Assembly (NCBI RefSeq): GCF_040438885.1
Contig: NZ_CP159218.1
Span: 1,302,001 to 1,366,000 of the forward strand
Direction of reading: 5' to 3'
Source of the DNA: Nakamurella sp. A5-74
GTDB lineage: Bacteria; Actinomycetota; Actinomycetes; Mycobacteriales; Nakamurellaceae
Length of the DNA stretch: 64,000 nucleotides
Positions 15,146 through 23,074 of the stretch are shown here, in pieces (the stretch's first letter is position 1; each line of letters begins with the position of its first letter). A model generated the notes under the pieces. It saw only the letters and a list, made by a program, of their open reading frames with translations. It did no database searches and had not been told where the DNA came from. The position numbers were made by a program, and so were the translations under genes.

Positions 15146-16556
15146 TAGTAGGAACCGAACGTTGTGGCTGCTGGTCACGGTCGAGCTCCTGGTCTTCCTC
15201 GAGGTGTCGATACTCAACGTGACGCTGCCCTCCCTTGGTGCTGCGTTGGCTCTGGGGCCGGTGGCGCTGGCCTGGGTCGTGAACGGATACCAGGTCTCAT
15301 TCGGGGGCCTTCAGCTGGCAACAGGACGGATGGTCGACGCACTGGGGGCGCGCCGGATGTTCGAGTTCGGACTCGTCGTCTTCGGTGCCGGCAGTGCGAT
15401 GGCCGGGTTTGCCGGCGACAGCACGACGATCGTCGCCGCGAGGGTGCTGCAAGGTGTCGGAGCCGCGATGCTGCTGCCGGCGGAGATGGCCCTGATAGCC
15501 CGCCTCTTCACCACGGAGGAGGAGTACCGACACGCCATCTCGGTGTGGAGCACCATGGCCGCCCTGGGCGCGGGTCTCGGGACCACCCTCGGTGGTGTGC
15601 TGACCGATCAACTCGGATGGCCCTGGGTCTTCTGGATCAACGTGCCCATCGTCGCGGTGGCTCTGTCGCTGACGCGCCGGTGGTTGCCCGCAGACCCTGA
15701 GCGCACGGGCCAGGCCACCCTGGCCTCCCTCAATGTGCCAGGCATGGTCGCGGCGTCGAGCGTGGTCTGCTCGGTCGTCCTGGCAGCGTCCGCGGCTTTC
15801 GAGGGCACCGCGGTCGTGACGCTGGAATGCGTCTGCCTCGGGCTGCTGGGAGGAGCGGTCCTGAGGCGAAACCAGATGTCACATCCTCACCCCGTTCTGC
15901 CGCTCGAGGCGTTGCGCGATCGACGCGTCGCGGCCGGCGTGGTGGGGAGTCTCATCGTCGGAGCCACGCACGTCCCCGCTTTCGTGGTCCTGGCCCTAGT
16001 GCTGCAGAACGGAGCCGGGTACTCGCCGATGGCGACCGGACTCCTGCTGCTACCTATCGCGGCCGTCAACGCCGTAACTGCCCGGACGCTGTTGGTGCGA
16101 GCACTTCGCGCGTGGGGTCCTCGGGTGTGTTTCACGGGCGGACTCGTGCTCATGTCGGTCGGACTGGCAGCGCTGGCCCTGATGATCGCCTCCGGGCGTA
16201 TCCACTTCGCTTGGCTGTTCGTGCCGTCGATCGTCTTCGGCCTCGGCCTGCCAGCAGTCTTCGCCGGCGCCACGATGACGGCGTTGGCTGCGGCTCCTGC
16301 TCACCTGCGTGGAGCTGTCTCCGGCGTCCTCAACACTGCTCAGCGGATGGGTGCGGCGGTGGCCGTCACCTGTGCGCTCGTCGCAACGGCGCGGACTCCT
16401 GCGCTGTACGACTCCAGCATCGTGTTGGACGAGGGCGGTAGCGCCTGGCTCTCGGTGCTCCTGGGGATCGCGCTGCTCGGAGTGCTGGGAGCGGCGATCG
16501 CCTGGAGGGCCATGGCCCCCGAGCCCGTCGCCTCACGAGATGCGGTGACGGTCTGA
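15135..16556 (+). CDS. MFS drug exporter (DHA2-like, 14 TM)
   Basis: A 473-residue major facilitator with about 14 hydrophobic helices. The first helix region reads LLVTVELLVFLEVSILNVTLP and motif A-like GRMVDALGARRMF follows helix 2 (about 62-74); AARVLQGVGAAMLLPA is motif B (about 100-115). These fit H+-coupled multidrug exporters. A tetR gene diverges from it and an ABC exporter follows downstream, so this is a drug-resistance locus. The gene uses ATA codons (for example at ValSerIleLeu near the start and LeuIleAla near residue 119), rare in the neighbouring genes, hinting at acquisition. Confidence 0.9.
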   Translation: MTFDSRNRTLWLLVTVELLVFLEVSILNVTLPSLGAALALGPVALAWVVNGYQVSFGGLQLATGRMVDALGARRMFEFGLVVFGAGSAMAGFAGDSTTIVAARVLQGVGAAMLLPAEMALIARLFTTEEEYRHAISVWSTMAALGAGLGTTLGGVLTDQLGWPWVFWINVPIVAVALSLTRRWLPADPERTGQATLASLNVPGMVAASSVVCSVVLAASAAFEGTAVVTLECVCLGLLGGAVLRRNQMSHPHPVLPLEALRDRRVAAGVVGSLIVGATHVPAFVVLALVLQNGAGYSPMATGLLLLPIAAVNAVTARTLLVRALRAWGPRVCFTGGLVLMSVGLAALALMIASGRIHFAWLFVPSIVFGLGLPAVFAGATMTALAAAPAHLRGAVSGVLNTAQRMGAAVAVTCALVATARTPALYDSSIVLDEGGSAWLSVLLGIALLGVLGAAIAWRAMAPEPVASRDAVTV

Positions 16557-16638
16557 CTCGCGCGATGGCGGGTGAATTCGGACGCAAGACGGAACACGAC
16601 CGATCAGGTAGCTGCACACAACGAAGGAGTTGAGGAAG

Positions 16639-17499
16639 ATGGCATCGAAAGAACCCACGGCCGCGATCTCGATGAGGGGGGTCTCCAAGTCGTACGACGG
16701 CCGACCTGTCCTCCACGAGCTCGACCTCGAAGTGAAGCGCGGGGAGGTCTACGCGCTGCTCGGACCCAACGGGGCGGGGAAGACAACCACCGTCGAGATC
16801 CTCGAAGGTCTTCGCCGCCCGGACTCAGGCCAGGTGTCAGTGCTGGGCGACATCCCCTGGGGTGCGCACGCCAGCTGGCGCGATCGCATCGGGGTGGTTC
16901 TGCAGGAGTCGTCCGACGCATCAGATCTCTCGGTGTACGAGGCCGTCGCCCACCACCGCATCTACTACAGCAGACCCCGCGCGGTTGACGACGTGCTGGC
17001 CTCGGTCGGCCTGGCAGAAGCCAGTCGCTCGCGAGTGGGCGTCCTGTCCGGTGGCCAGCGCAGGAGGTTGGACGTGGCGCTGGCGCTCGTGGGATCGCCT
17101 GATCTGGTCTTCTTGGACGAGCCCACCACCGGGTTCGATCCCGCCGCTCGACGGGACTTCTGGAGCCTGGTGCTCGAGATGCGAGACCAGGGGACGACGG
17201 TGCTTCTGACCACGCACTACATGGAGGAGGCAGAACGACTCAGCGACCGCGTGGGCGTCCTGCTCAGAGGGCGCCTGATCGCACAGGGGACGACGCACGA
17301 GCTGGGGGAGCGGTTCGGACGAGAGAGCGCGGTCAGCTGGACCGACGGCGACGGTGCCCACTCGGTCCGAACCCCCCAGCCGGAGCAGCACGTCGCAGCC
17401 CTCCAATCCCGCGGACGACAGGTCGCCGGGCTCACCATCACACGCCCCACGCTCGAGGACGTGTATCTCTCCCTCATCGAAACGAAGGTGTCGCCATGA
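16639..17499 (+). CDS. ABC exporter ATP-binding protein
   Basis: A 286-residue ATPase of the drug/daunorubicin-type ABC-2 exporters. Walker A is GPNGAGKT at 42-49, the signature LSGGQ at 136-140, Walker B VFLDEP at 157-162 and the switch His lies in TTHYMEE (about 190-196). The ATG at 16639 has GGAAG and GAAGGAG upstream; a TTG nine bases earlier is unlikely. The permease gene overlaps its stop by four bases (ATGA). With the upstream MFS gene it probably forms one TetR-controlled efflux operon; the 82-base gap shows no terminator. Confidence 0.93.
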   Translation: MASKEPTAAISMRGVSKSYDGRPVLHELDLEVKRGEVYALLGPNGAGKTTTVEILEGLRRPDSGQVSVLGDIPWGAHASWRDRIGVVLQESSDASDLSVYEAVAHHRIYYSRPRAVDDVLASVGLAEASRSRVGVLSGGQRRRLDVALALVGSPDLVFLDEPTTGFDPAARRDFWSLVLEMRDQGTTVLLTTHYMEEAERLSDRVGVLLRGRLIAQGTTHELGERFGRESAVSWTDGDGAHSVRTPQPEQHVAALQSRGRQVAGLTITRPTLEDVYLSLIETKVSP

Positions 17500-18302
17500 C
17501 CGCCGCGCAACAAACAGCATCCAGCAGGTTGGCTCCGTACGCAGGCCGCGCCCGCTTGGAGGTGAAGCAGTTCTTCCGGCAGCGCGACGCCGTGATCTTC
17601 ACGTTCGGGCTGCCCATCCTCATCTATGCGCTCTACGGCGTCACCATGACCGGAACGCTCACCCTCGGCGGCCAAACCGTCGACCACGACACCTACATGC
17701 TGCCCGGACTCGCGGCTGCTGCAATCCTACTGACGAGCTTCCAGGCCACAACTTTGTCCGTAGCGGCCGACCGGGCCACCGGAGGGCTCAAGCGGTTGCA
17801 GACCACGCCGATGCCCGCATCGGCCTTCGTGGCGGGCAAGGTCGCACTCGTTCTCGTCTCTTCCCTGGCACAGATCGTCCTGCTACTGCTCACGGCGCGC
17901 ATCTTCTTCGACGTCGCCGGTCCCCTGTCGTGGGGACGCTTCGCGGCGATCTACTTCCTGGGGTGTTCGGCTGGGACGACATGTGGGGTGGCGATCGGTT
18001 GGGCCCTGCCGAACCCGAAGGGCGCAACGACGGTCGTGCCCGCCCTCACGCTGGCAATGCAGTTCATCTGCGGAGTGTTCTTCATTTTCAGCGCACTGCC
18101 CACGTGGCTACAGCTCCTCGCCCAGACACTGCCCCTGACCTGGCTGGCACGTGGGATGCGAGCCGCATTCCTTCCGGAACCACTGGCCGCGGCCGAGCGG
18201 GGCGGGTCGTGGGAGTTCCCGCTGACGATGCTGATCCTGGCAGCGTGGGCAGTTGCAGGGGGGCTCCTGGCCATGCGCAGCGCCAGATGGCGATACGTCT
18301 GA
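17496..18302 (+). CDS. ABC-2 type exporter permease
   Basis: A 268-residue ABC-2 membrane subunit with six helices and the family pattern: first helix after VKQFFRQRDAVIFTFGLPIL, then YMLPGLAAAAIL, then the amphipathic LKRLQTTPMP stretch and the conserved PLTWLARGMR near 210-220. It pairs with the ATPase to export a hydrophobic compound. Coupled translation by ATGA overlap. It is the last gene of the efflux block; 18303-18496 carries no gene I can support. Confidence 0.9.
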   Translation: MTAAQQTASSRLAPYAGRARLEVKQFFRQRDAVIFTFGLPILIYALYGVTMTGTLTLGGQTVDHDTYMLPGLAAAAILLTSFQATTLSVAADRATGGLKRLQTTPMPASAFVAGKVALVLVSSLAQIVLLLLTARIFFDVAGPLSWGRFAAIYFLGCSAGTTCGVAIGWALPNPKGATTVVPALTLAMQFICGVFFIFSALPTWLQLLAQTLPLTWLARGMRAAFLPEPLAAAERGGSWEFPLTMLILAAWAVAGGLLAMRSARWRYV

Positions 18303-18496
18303 GTGACGACGCCGGGCCTCGAAAAGTCGAGTGGGAAGTTGTTGTCAGCACATCGCAGGAAGGCCAACGAGCGACTCGGAGAGAAACGCTGAGATCGCTG
18401 GTAGGGAGGCCGGCAGCACCCCGCAGGTCTCGACTTGCTGCGGTTCCTCGAAGCGCACCCGCCGATTGCCGGCGCGGCCCCGCCGACAGCGGTCGG

Positions 18497-18853
18497 TCAG
18501 GACCCGGACGGTGCGAAGCGGTAGTCGAGCGTCTCGACCCTGCGGTCGGCGACCGCGGTGCGGCGCGCGGTGAACGAGTCGTCGCCGATGCTCACGACCG
18601 TGACGACCACCGACGGTTCCAGGGGCGCCGAGAGCAGGAACCGCCCGGCCGGGGTGAACTCGCCGCTCCTGGTCAGCCCGTCGGTGTCGGTCTCCCGGAC
18701 GGTCCGACCGGCGAACTGCAGCGCACCGGAGGTGCTGCGGTAGCTTCCGTCACTGCGCGGGCGGAAATCGATCTGCTCGGCGCCGGCCTCGGCGCCGCGC
18801 GGATCGGCGGCCACCTCGCGGTCGCGTCCGCGGAGCGCGTCGAACAGTCCCAT
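18497..18853 (-). CDS. Conserved small protein, unknown
   Basis: A 118-residue soluble protein starting MGLFDALRGRDRE, with a basic, amphipathic N-terminus and a beta-rich remainder; no signal peptide or helix. GAGGAGG on the minus strand lies eight bases before the ATG at 18853, a strong ribosome-binding site. I do not recognise a family. It is convergent with the ABC permease and lies downstream of the Lrp gene on the same strand (102 bases). Confidence 0.65.
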   Translation of the reverse strand: MGLFDALRGRDREVAADPRGAEAGAEQIDFRPRSDGSYRSTSGALQFAGRTVRETDTDGLTRSGEFTPAGRFLLSAPLEPSVVVTVVSIGDDSFTARRTAVADRRVETLDYRFAPSGS

Positions 18854-18955
18854 CGGACTCCTCCTCGACTGCCGTCGGCGCGGCTGGGTGCGCCATCGAC
18901 TCTGCTGACCAGCCTAGCCGTGCAGCAGGTCGGCAGAGCCGATCCCGGCGAGGTG

Positions 18956-19432
18956 TCAGTCGGTCGACGCGAGCGTCGATGCCGGGCGGTCGAGCAGGGT
19001 CGACAGCACGATGGTCGATTCGGTGCGTTCCACGCCGGCCGCGGCGCGCAGCCGTTCGAGGGCGTGTTCGAAATGTTCCATGGAGGCCGCGCGCAGGTGG
19101 ACCATCACGTCAGACGATCCGGAGACCGTATAGGCCGCAACGACTTCGGGGATCGGCGTCAGCAGTTGGTTGATCCGTGCAGGGCTGACGTTGCCGCGGT
19201 AGGTGACCTCGACGAAGGCCTGCGCGTTCCAGCCCAGCATGGCGGGATCGACCTGGGTGGTGAACCCGGTGATGACCCCTTCGGCGCGCAGCCTGTCCAC
19301 CCGTCGCTTGACGGCCGGGGCGGACAGGCCGACGGTGACACCGATCTCGCGGAAGGAACTGCGGGCATCATCCACCAAGCACGAAATGATATGACTGTCG
19401 ATCGAGTCGATACGCAACGAACTGCCCTCCAT
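18956..19432 (-). CDS. Lrp/AsnC-family regulator
   Basis: A 158-residue protein with the AsnC winged helix at about 8-65 (IDSIDSHIISCLVDDARSSF, then FREIGVTVGLSAPAVKRRVDR) and a C-terminal RAM ligand domain at about 75-150 with the VSGSSDVMVHLRA segment. Such regulators sense amino acids as octamers. It diverges from dimethylargininase (53 bases between), so it most likely controls arginine-derivative catabolism and itself. In other actinobacteria this pair is often joined by ornithine aminotransferase (rocD); none is here. Confidence 0.9.
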   Translation of the reverse strand: MEGSSLRIDSIDSHIISCLVDDARSSFREIGVTVGLSAPAVKRRVDRLRAEGVITGFTTQVDPAMLGWNAQAFVEVTYRGNVSPARINQLLTPIPEVVAAYTVSGSSDVMVHLRAASMEHFEHALERLRAAAGVERTESTIVLSTLLDRPASTLASTD

Positions 19433-19448
19433 GCTGGCGATGACCGGC

Positions 19449-19478
19449 TTGTCGTTCCACCGAGCTCGATCCTATCGT
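19449..19478 (+). promoter_or_regulatory. Promoter of ddaH
   Basis: TTGTCG (19449-19454) and TATCGT (19473-19478) are 18 bases apart; the ATG at 19486 follows the -10 by seven bases, implying a leaderless message. It occupies the gap shared with the divergent Lrp gene. Confidence 0.55.
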
Positions 19479-19485
19479 TGCTCTC

Positions 19486-20352
19486 ATGACGACCGCCGTG
19501 CACTCGCAGACCCCCGCCATGACCGAGACCTCCGACAGCGGTACCCAGCAGCGGATCGCCCGGCCCCGGCGGTACCTGATGTGCCGTCCCAGCCAGTTCG
19601 ACGTCACCTACGAGATCAACGCCTGGATGCACTCCGACGTCGGCGTTGATCGGGAGCTCGCGTTGCGGCAGTGGGAGAACCTGCGGCAGGCCTACCTCTC
19701 GCTGGGTCACCGGGTGGACGTCATCGAAGGCGAACCGGGCCTGCCCGACATGGTGTTCGCGGCCAACGCCGGCACGGTGATCGGGGGCGTGGCCGTCGCC
19801 GCTCGCTTCCTGCGGCCGGAGCGTCAGGGGGAGGAAGCTCCCTACACGGAGTGGTTCCGCAGCCAGTTCCAGTCGGTCGTCGTCCCCGAGTTCGTCAACG
19901 AGGGGGAGGGTGACTACCTCTGGACCGGCTCGAAGTTGTTGGCCGCCAGTGGGTTCCGCACCGATCCGCGGGCGCACGACGAGCTCGCGACCGCTCTCGG
20001 CGTCGAGGTCGTGGCGCTCGAGCTGACCAGCCCGTACTTCTACCACCTCGACACCGCGCTGGCCGTGCTGGCCGACGACCGGATCGCCTACCTGCCGGAG
20101 GCCTTCAGCGACGCGTCGCAGGCGGTGCTGCGGCGGATGTATCCCGATGCCGTGATCGCGACCCTGGCGGACGCACAGTGGTTCGGGTTGAACGCCACCA
20201 GCGACGGTCTGCACGTCGTGGTCGCCGAGCAGGCGGTCACCTTCCAACAGGATCTTGCGGCCGTCGGATACATCCCGGTACCGGTCGACGTCTCTGAGTT
20301 CCGCAAGGCCGGCGGCGGGATCAAGTGCTGCACCTTGGAACTGCGCTCCTGA
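19486..20352 (+). CDS. ddaH: N,N-dimethylarginine dimethylaminohydrolase
   Basis: A 288-residue guanidino-group-modifying enzyme. It hydrolyses N-omega-methylated arginines to citrulline and methylamines. Family landmarks are the MCRPSQFDVTYEINAWM segment (about 32-48), PDMVFAANAG (about 87-96, substrate Asp/Asn), YFYHLDTALAVL with the catalytic His (about 184-195), and the C-terminal GGGIKCCTLE with nucleophile Cys (Cys281, or Cys282). The lengthened N-terminus (first about 25 residues) may be untranslated if the start is Met12. Divergent from an Lrp/AsnC gene. After it, 20353-20604 holds only a weak 49-codon frame from the GTG at 20472. Confidence 0.9.
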   Translation: MTTAVHSQTPAMTETSDSGTQQRIARPRRYLMCRPSQFDVTYEINAWMHSDVGVDRELALRQWENLRQAYLSLGHRVDVIEGEPGLPDMVFAANAGTVIGGVAVAARFLRPERQGEEAPYTEWFRSQFQSVVVPEFVNEGEGDYLWTGSKLLAASGFRTDPRAHDELATALGVEVVALELTSPYFYHLDTALAVLADDRIAYLPEAFSDASQAVLRRMYPDAVIATLADAQWFGLNATSDGLHVVVAEQAVTFQQDLAAVGYIPVPVDVSEFRKAGGGIKCCTLELRS

Positions 20353-20604
20353 GCGGAGCGCGGGAGGCGCGTGATGCCGCGCCGCTCGGGTGGCGGCGTC
20401 CGCGCGGTTGACCCACGATGGGGCGGACGTCGGCCCGCAGCGCCGACGCGACTCGTCGAGGGGGGTCCACCGTGAAGCAGTGGTCCAGGATTGCCGGCGC
20501 CGCAGCGATGGCGGTGCGGCCGGGCACAGTCGGTCTCCGGAACGTCGGTCAGCGAGGCACTGTCCGGCCCGGCTCGAGCCGAACGAGACCTCCTGAGCGG
20601 CAGT

Positions 20605-21096
20605 TCAGCGGTAGTTGGTGAACTGCAGAGCCACGTCCAGATCGGCGCCGCGCAGCAGCGTCATGACCGCCTGCAGGTCGTCCTTCTTCTTGCCGGAGAC
20701 GCGGAGCTGATCGCCCTGGATCTGGGCCTGCACACCCTTGGGGCCCTCGTCCCGGATCAGCTTGGCGATCTTCTTCGCGTTCTCGCTGGAGATCCCGTCG
20801 ACCAGGGTCCCGGAGACCTTGTGGATCTTCCCGGACGGCAGCGGCTCGCCGATCTCGAGTGACTTCATCGAGATGCCGCGCTTGATCAGCTTCTCCTTGA
20901 AGACGTCGATCGCCGCCTTGCACCGCTCTTCGGTCGATGCCTGGATCACGACGCCGCTCTCGCCGGCCCACACGATGGTCGAATCCGTGCCACGGAAGTC
21001 GAAGCGCTGGGACAGCTCCTTGGCCGCCTGGTTCAGGGCGTTGTCGGCCTCCTGGTGGTCGACCTTGGACACCACGTCGAATGACGGATCAGCCAC
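20605..21096 (-). CDS. YajQ-family nucleotide-binding protein
   Basis: A 163-residue YajQ/DUF520 protein ([20 protein letters not shown] start; [10 protein letters not shown] near 31-40; KKDDLQAVM near the end), at the family's usual length of about 160. Members bind cyclic di-GMP or RNA; the role in actinobacteria is not settled. The GTG at 21096 follows AGGGAG about ten bases upstream and begins exactly at the conserved N-terminus, so longer in-frame starts are rejected. Divergent from the tRNA-Tyr gene. Confidence 0.9.
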   Translation of the reverse strand: MADPSFDVVSKVDHQEADNALNQAAKELSQRFDFRGTDSTIVWAGESGVVIQASTEERCKAAIDVFKEKLIKRGISMKSLEIGEPLPSGKIHKVSGTLVDGISSENAKKIAKLIRDEGPKGVQAQIQGDQLRVSGKKKDDLQAVMTLLRGADLDVALQFTNYR

Positions 21097-21221
21097 AGTG
21101 CTCACTCCCTCTCTGCTGGTACTCGAGTGTTCGCCGTTGATCTTGCCGTTGCCCATCTTGCCGGGTCCGGCGCCGCTGTCCCCACCCCGTCGGCAGGTCC
21201 GGCCGCAGCGGGTTGCGAGGA

Positions 21222-21252
21222 TTGGGAGCCGGAGCCCGGCACGTTGTAGGCT
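21222..21252 (+). promoter_or_regulatory. Promoter of the tRNA-Tyr gene
   Basis: TTGGGA (21222-21227) and TAGGCT (21247-21252) are separated by 19 bases; the -10 ends ten bases before the mature tRNA 5' end. The spacing is slightly long, so the -35 is less certain than the -10. Confidence 0.5.
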
Positions 21253-21262
21253 GTCCGCGCAC

Positions 21263-21344
21263 GGCAGGTTGCCCGAGTGGCCAAAGGGAGCTGACTGTAA
21301 ATCAGCCGGCATTGCCTACGGGAGTTCGAATCTCTCACCTGCCA
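21263..21344 (+). tRNA. tRNA-Tyr (GUA)
   Basis: Acceptor GGCAGGT pairs with ACCTGCC; the anticodon stem-loop CTGACTGTAAATCAG gives anticodon GTA. The long variable arm (about 21311-21320) and TTCGAAT T-loop fit a class II tRNA-Tyr. CCA is not encoded. Followed by a strong hairpin at 21353-21394. Confidence 0.95.
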
Positions 21345-21352
21345 CGTGTACC

Positions 21353-21394
21353 GACAACGGCGGATCTCCACTTCGGTGGAGGTCCGCCGTTGTC
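21353..21394 (+). terminator. Terminator hairpin after tRNA-Tyr
   Basis: An 18-bp stem from 21353-21370 with 21377-21394 (one G-T pair) closes on a C-TTCG-G tetraloop. It begins eight bases after the tRNA and is not followed by a T run, as usual in high-GC actinobacteria. Confidence 0.8.
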
Positions 21395-21538
21395 GTCGGG
21401 GCGCGCTGTCCGGTTGTGCTGCTCGGCTCCGGCCCCAGGAGCGGCCGATCGGCCCAGCACCCCGGCGGATCAGCGGATTTCAACTCGTCGATGAGTGTCC
21501 TGTATTGTTGCCGAGGCCCCAGGCAAGTGCTGGGGAAC

Positions 21539-21611
21539 GCCCCTTTAGCTCAGTCGGTAGAGCATCTCCATGGTAAGGAGAAGGTCTACGGTTCGATTCC
21601 GTAAAGGGGCT
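21539..21611 (+). tRNA. tRNA-Thr (GGU)
   Basis: Acceptor GCCCCTT pairs with AAGGGGC; the anticodon loop ATGGTAA between TCTCC and GGAGA gives anticodon GGT. 73 bases, standard D and T arms (GGTTCGATTCC). CCA is not encoded. Confidence 0.95.
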
Positions 21612-21620
21612 CGGACGACC

Positions 21621-21653
21621 GGCCGCGTGCCAGCCCAGTGCAGGCACGCGGCC
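21621..21653 (+). terminator. Terminator hairpin after tRNA-Thr
   Basis: GGCCGCGTGCC (21621-21631) pairs perfectly with GGCACGCGGCC (21643-21653), followed by the T-rich GTTGTTCTGTG. Confidence 0.75.
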
Positions 21654-21697
21654 GTTGTTCTGTGTCGGGAGCGGATGGCAGCACCCGACCCGGCCGG

Positions 21698-21773
21698 GGC
21701 GGTGTAGCTCAGTTGGTAGAGCAAGCGGCTCATAATCGCTGTGTCGCCGGTTCAAGTCCGGCCACCGCTACCA
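21698..21773 (+). tRNA. tRNA-Met (CAU), elongator
   Basis: Acceptor GGCGGTG pairs with CACCGCT (terminal G-T pair); anticodon loop CTCATAA gives CAT. The 5' end GGCGGTGTAGCTCAG is that of an elongator rather than initiator tRNA. CCA is encoded at 21771-21773, unlike the other three tRNAs here. Confidence 0.93.
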
Positions 21774-21792
21774 CGCCGCCTTCGGGCGGTGT
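21773..21792 (+). terminator. Hairpin after tRNA-Met
   Basis: An 8-bp stem with a TTCG loop directly after the CCA end. It may define the tRNA 3' end or weakly terminate before rpmG, which starts 78 bases later. Confidence 0.5.
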
Positions 21793-21869
21793 CCGGTAAC
21801 ACCCTCGGTTCCACCCCCAGGGCTGCGCCTCACCGCGCGGCCCGTCGCAGAAGAAAGAGGCTCCACACC

Positions 21870-22034
21870 GTGGCCGCCACCGACGTCCGTCCGAAGATCA
21901 CGCTCGCGTGCGAGGACTGCAAGCACCGCAACTACATCACCCGCAAGAACCGTCGCAACGATCCCGATCGTCTCGAGATCAAGAAGTTCTGCAGCAACTG
22001 CGGAACCCACAAGACGCACAAGGAAACCCGCTGA
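21870..22034 (+). CDS. rpmG: 50S ribosomal protein L33
   Basis: A 54-residue L33 with the zinc-binding CxxC pairs CEDC (about 14-17) and CSNC (about 40-43), so the Zn-containing form. The GTG at 21870 gives [17 protein letters not shown], the normal N-terminus; AAGAGG lies about nine bases upstream. It heads the rpmG-hadA-hadB group seen in the same order in mycobacteria, 16 bases before hadA. Confidence 0.96.
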   Translation: MAATDVRPKITLACEDCKHRNYITRKNRRNDPDRLEIKKFCSNCGTHKTHKETR

Positions 22035-22050
22035 TCTCGCTCTGATCGAG

Positions 22051-22494
22051 ATGGCGATGGATGCCGCGTTCATCGGGCGGGCGTTCCCGCTCGATGAGCC
22101 GTACCTGGTGGGTCGGGAGAAGCTGCGTGAGTTCGCCGCAGCGGTCGGCGAGCACGCGCTCGTCTGCCACGACGTGGATGCTGCGCGCGCTGCCGGCCAC
22201 TCCGACCTCGTCGCTCCGGTCACCTTCACCATCGCTGTGATCGCCGCTGCCCAGGATGCGGTGCTGTTCGACCCGGCGCTGGGTCTTGATTTCTCCCGCG
22301 TCGTGCACGGCGAACAGCGATTCGTGCACCACCGGCCGATCGTCGCAGGCGACACGCTGCTGCGGACCGTGCACATCGACGCGATCCGGGTCGCCGCCGG
22401 CAACGACATCATCTCGCTGCGCACCGAGGTCACCGCCGCCGACGGCGCCGAAGTCTCGACAGCCTTCTCCACCCTCGTGAGCCGGCCAGCATGA
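22051..22494 (+). CDS. hadA: FAS1-like (3R)-hydroxyacyl dehydratase subunit HadA
   Basis: A 147-residue hot-dog-fold protein of the FAS1-like dehydratase family. HadA is the non-catalytic, substrate-binding partner of HadB; together they dehydrate (3R)-hydroxyacyl chains in FAS-II in mycolate producers. Here hadC is missing, so the role is probably in general fatty acid or polyketide-like elongation. The conserved segment PIVAGDTLLRTV is at about 95-106. The ATG at 22051 or 22057 are both possible. ATGA overlap with hadB. Confidence 0.85.
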   Translation: MAMDAAFIGRAFPLDEPYLVGREKLREFAAAVGEHALVCHDVDAARAAGHSDLVAPVTFTIAVIAAAQDAVLFDPALGLDFSRVVHGEQRFVHHRPIVAGDTLLRTVHIDAIRVAAGNDIISLRTEVTAADGAEVSTAFSTLVSRPA

Positions 22495-22913
22495 GCATCG
22501 TCCTGGGCCAGCTGACGATCGGTGAGGTCCTGCCTGCGGTCTCCGTCCATCTCGACCGAGCAGCCCTGGTCAGGTACGCCGGCGCGTCCGGCGATTTCAA
22601 CCCGATCCACTGGAACGCCCGCGTCGCCACCGCGGTGGGTCTTCCGGACGTCATCGCCCACGGCATGCTGACCATGGCGCAGGCCGTCACGGTCGTCACC
22701 CGGTGGACGGGCGATCCCGCTGACGTGCTGGAGTACGGCGTCCGGTTCACCCGGCCCGTCGTCGTCGCCGACCCCGATGGCGCCGAGCTCGAGATCTCCG
22801 CCATGGTCGGAGCGCTGGATGCCGACGCGCGAACCGCACGGATCGACATCACCGCGACCTTCGACGGAAAGACGGTGCTGGGCAAGGCCCGCGCCGTCGT
22901 CCGTTGCCGCTGA
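22491..22913 (+). CDS. hadB: MaoC-like (3R)-hydroxyacyl dehydratase subunit HadB
   Basis: A 140-residue hydratase-2/MaoC hot-dog protein carrying the catalytic motif GDFNPIHWN (about 35-43), with Asp and His in the D-x-N-x-x-H arrangement. It is the active subunit of the HadAB dehydratase. Overlaps hadA by four bases. In mycobacteria hadC, tRNA-Trp and secE follow; here a transporter gene sits in between. Confidence 0.92.
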   Translation: MSIVLGQLTIGEVLPAVSVHLDRAALVRYAGASGDFNPIHWNARVATAVGLPDVIAHGMLTMAQAVTVVTRWTGDPADVLEYGVRFTRPVVVADPDGAELEISAMVGALDADARTARIDITATFDGKTVLGKARAVVRCR

Positions 22914-22959
22914 CCTGCCGGTCTGCCGCCTGTCGATCGATTGCTGCAGGCAACCAGGA

Positions 22960-22988
22960 ATGACGAACCCGTCGATCTCGGGTAGCGT
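22960..22988 (+). promoter_or_regulatory. Promoter of the MHS transporter gene
   Basis: ATGACG (22960-22965) and TAGCGT (22983-22988) are 17 bases apart. The predicted start of transcription (about 22995) is followed at once by an inverted repeat, and the gene begins at 23075. Confidence 0.55.
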
Positions 22989-23000
22989 CCGCAATCAGCA

Positions 23001-23024
23001 ATAACCGACCGAACCGTCGGTAAT
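23001..23024. promoter_or_regulatory. Inverted repeat, probable repressor operator
   Basis: ATAACCGAC and GTCGGTAAT form 9-bp arms (one mismatch) around CGAACC. The ACCGAC/GTCGGT core resembles many TetR-family sites. It lies just downstream of the promoter at 22960-22988. No regulator gene is adjacent, so the binding protein is unknown. Confidence 0.6.
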
Positions 23025-23074
23025 GCCGTTCTGCTGCAGCTCAACGACGACCGTGCACAGACCTGGGAGACCAC

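Noticed and set aside
12700-18302. Integrated mobile element
   Set aside because: No transposase, integrase, terminal repeats or target duplication are visible at either side, so only a transfer hypothesis is kept.
20472-20621. Small 49-codon frame with a GAGGGGGG ribosome-binding-like site
   Set aside because: The start is plausible (MKQWSRIAGAAAM) but the rest is Arg/Gly/Pro-rich without a fold and runs into the 3' end of yajQ; too weak to call a gene.
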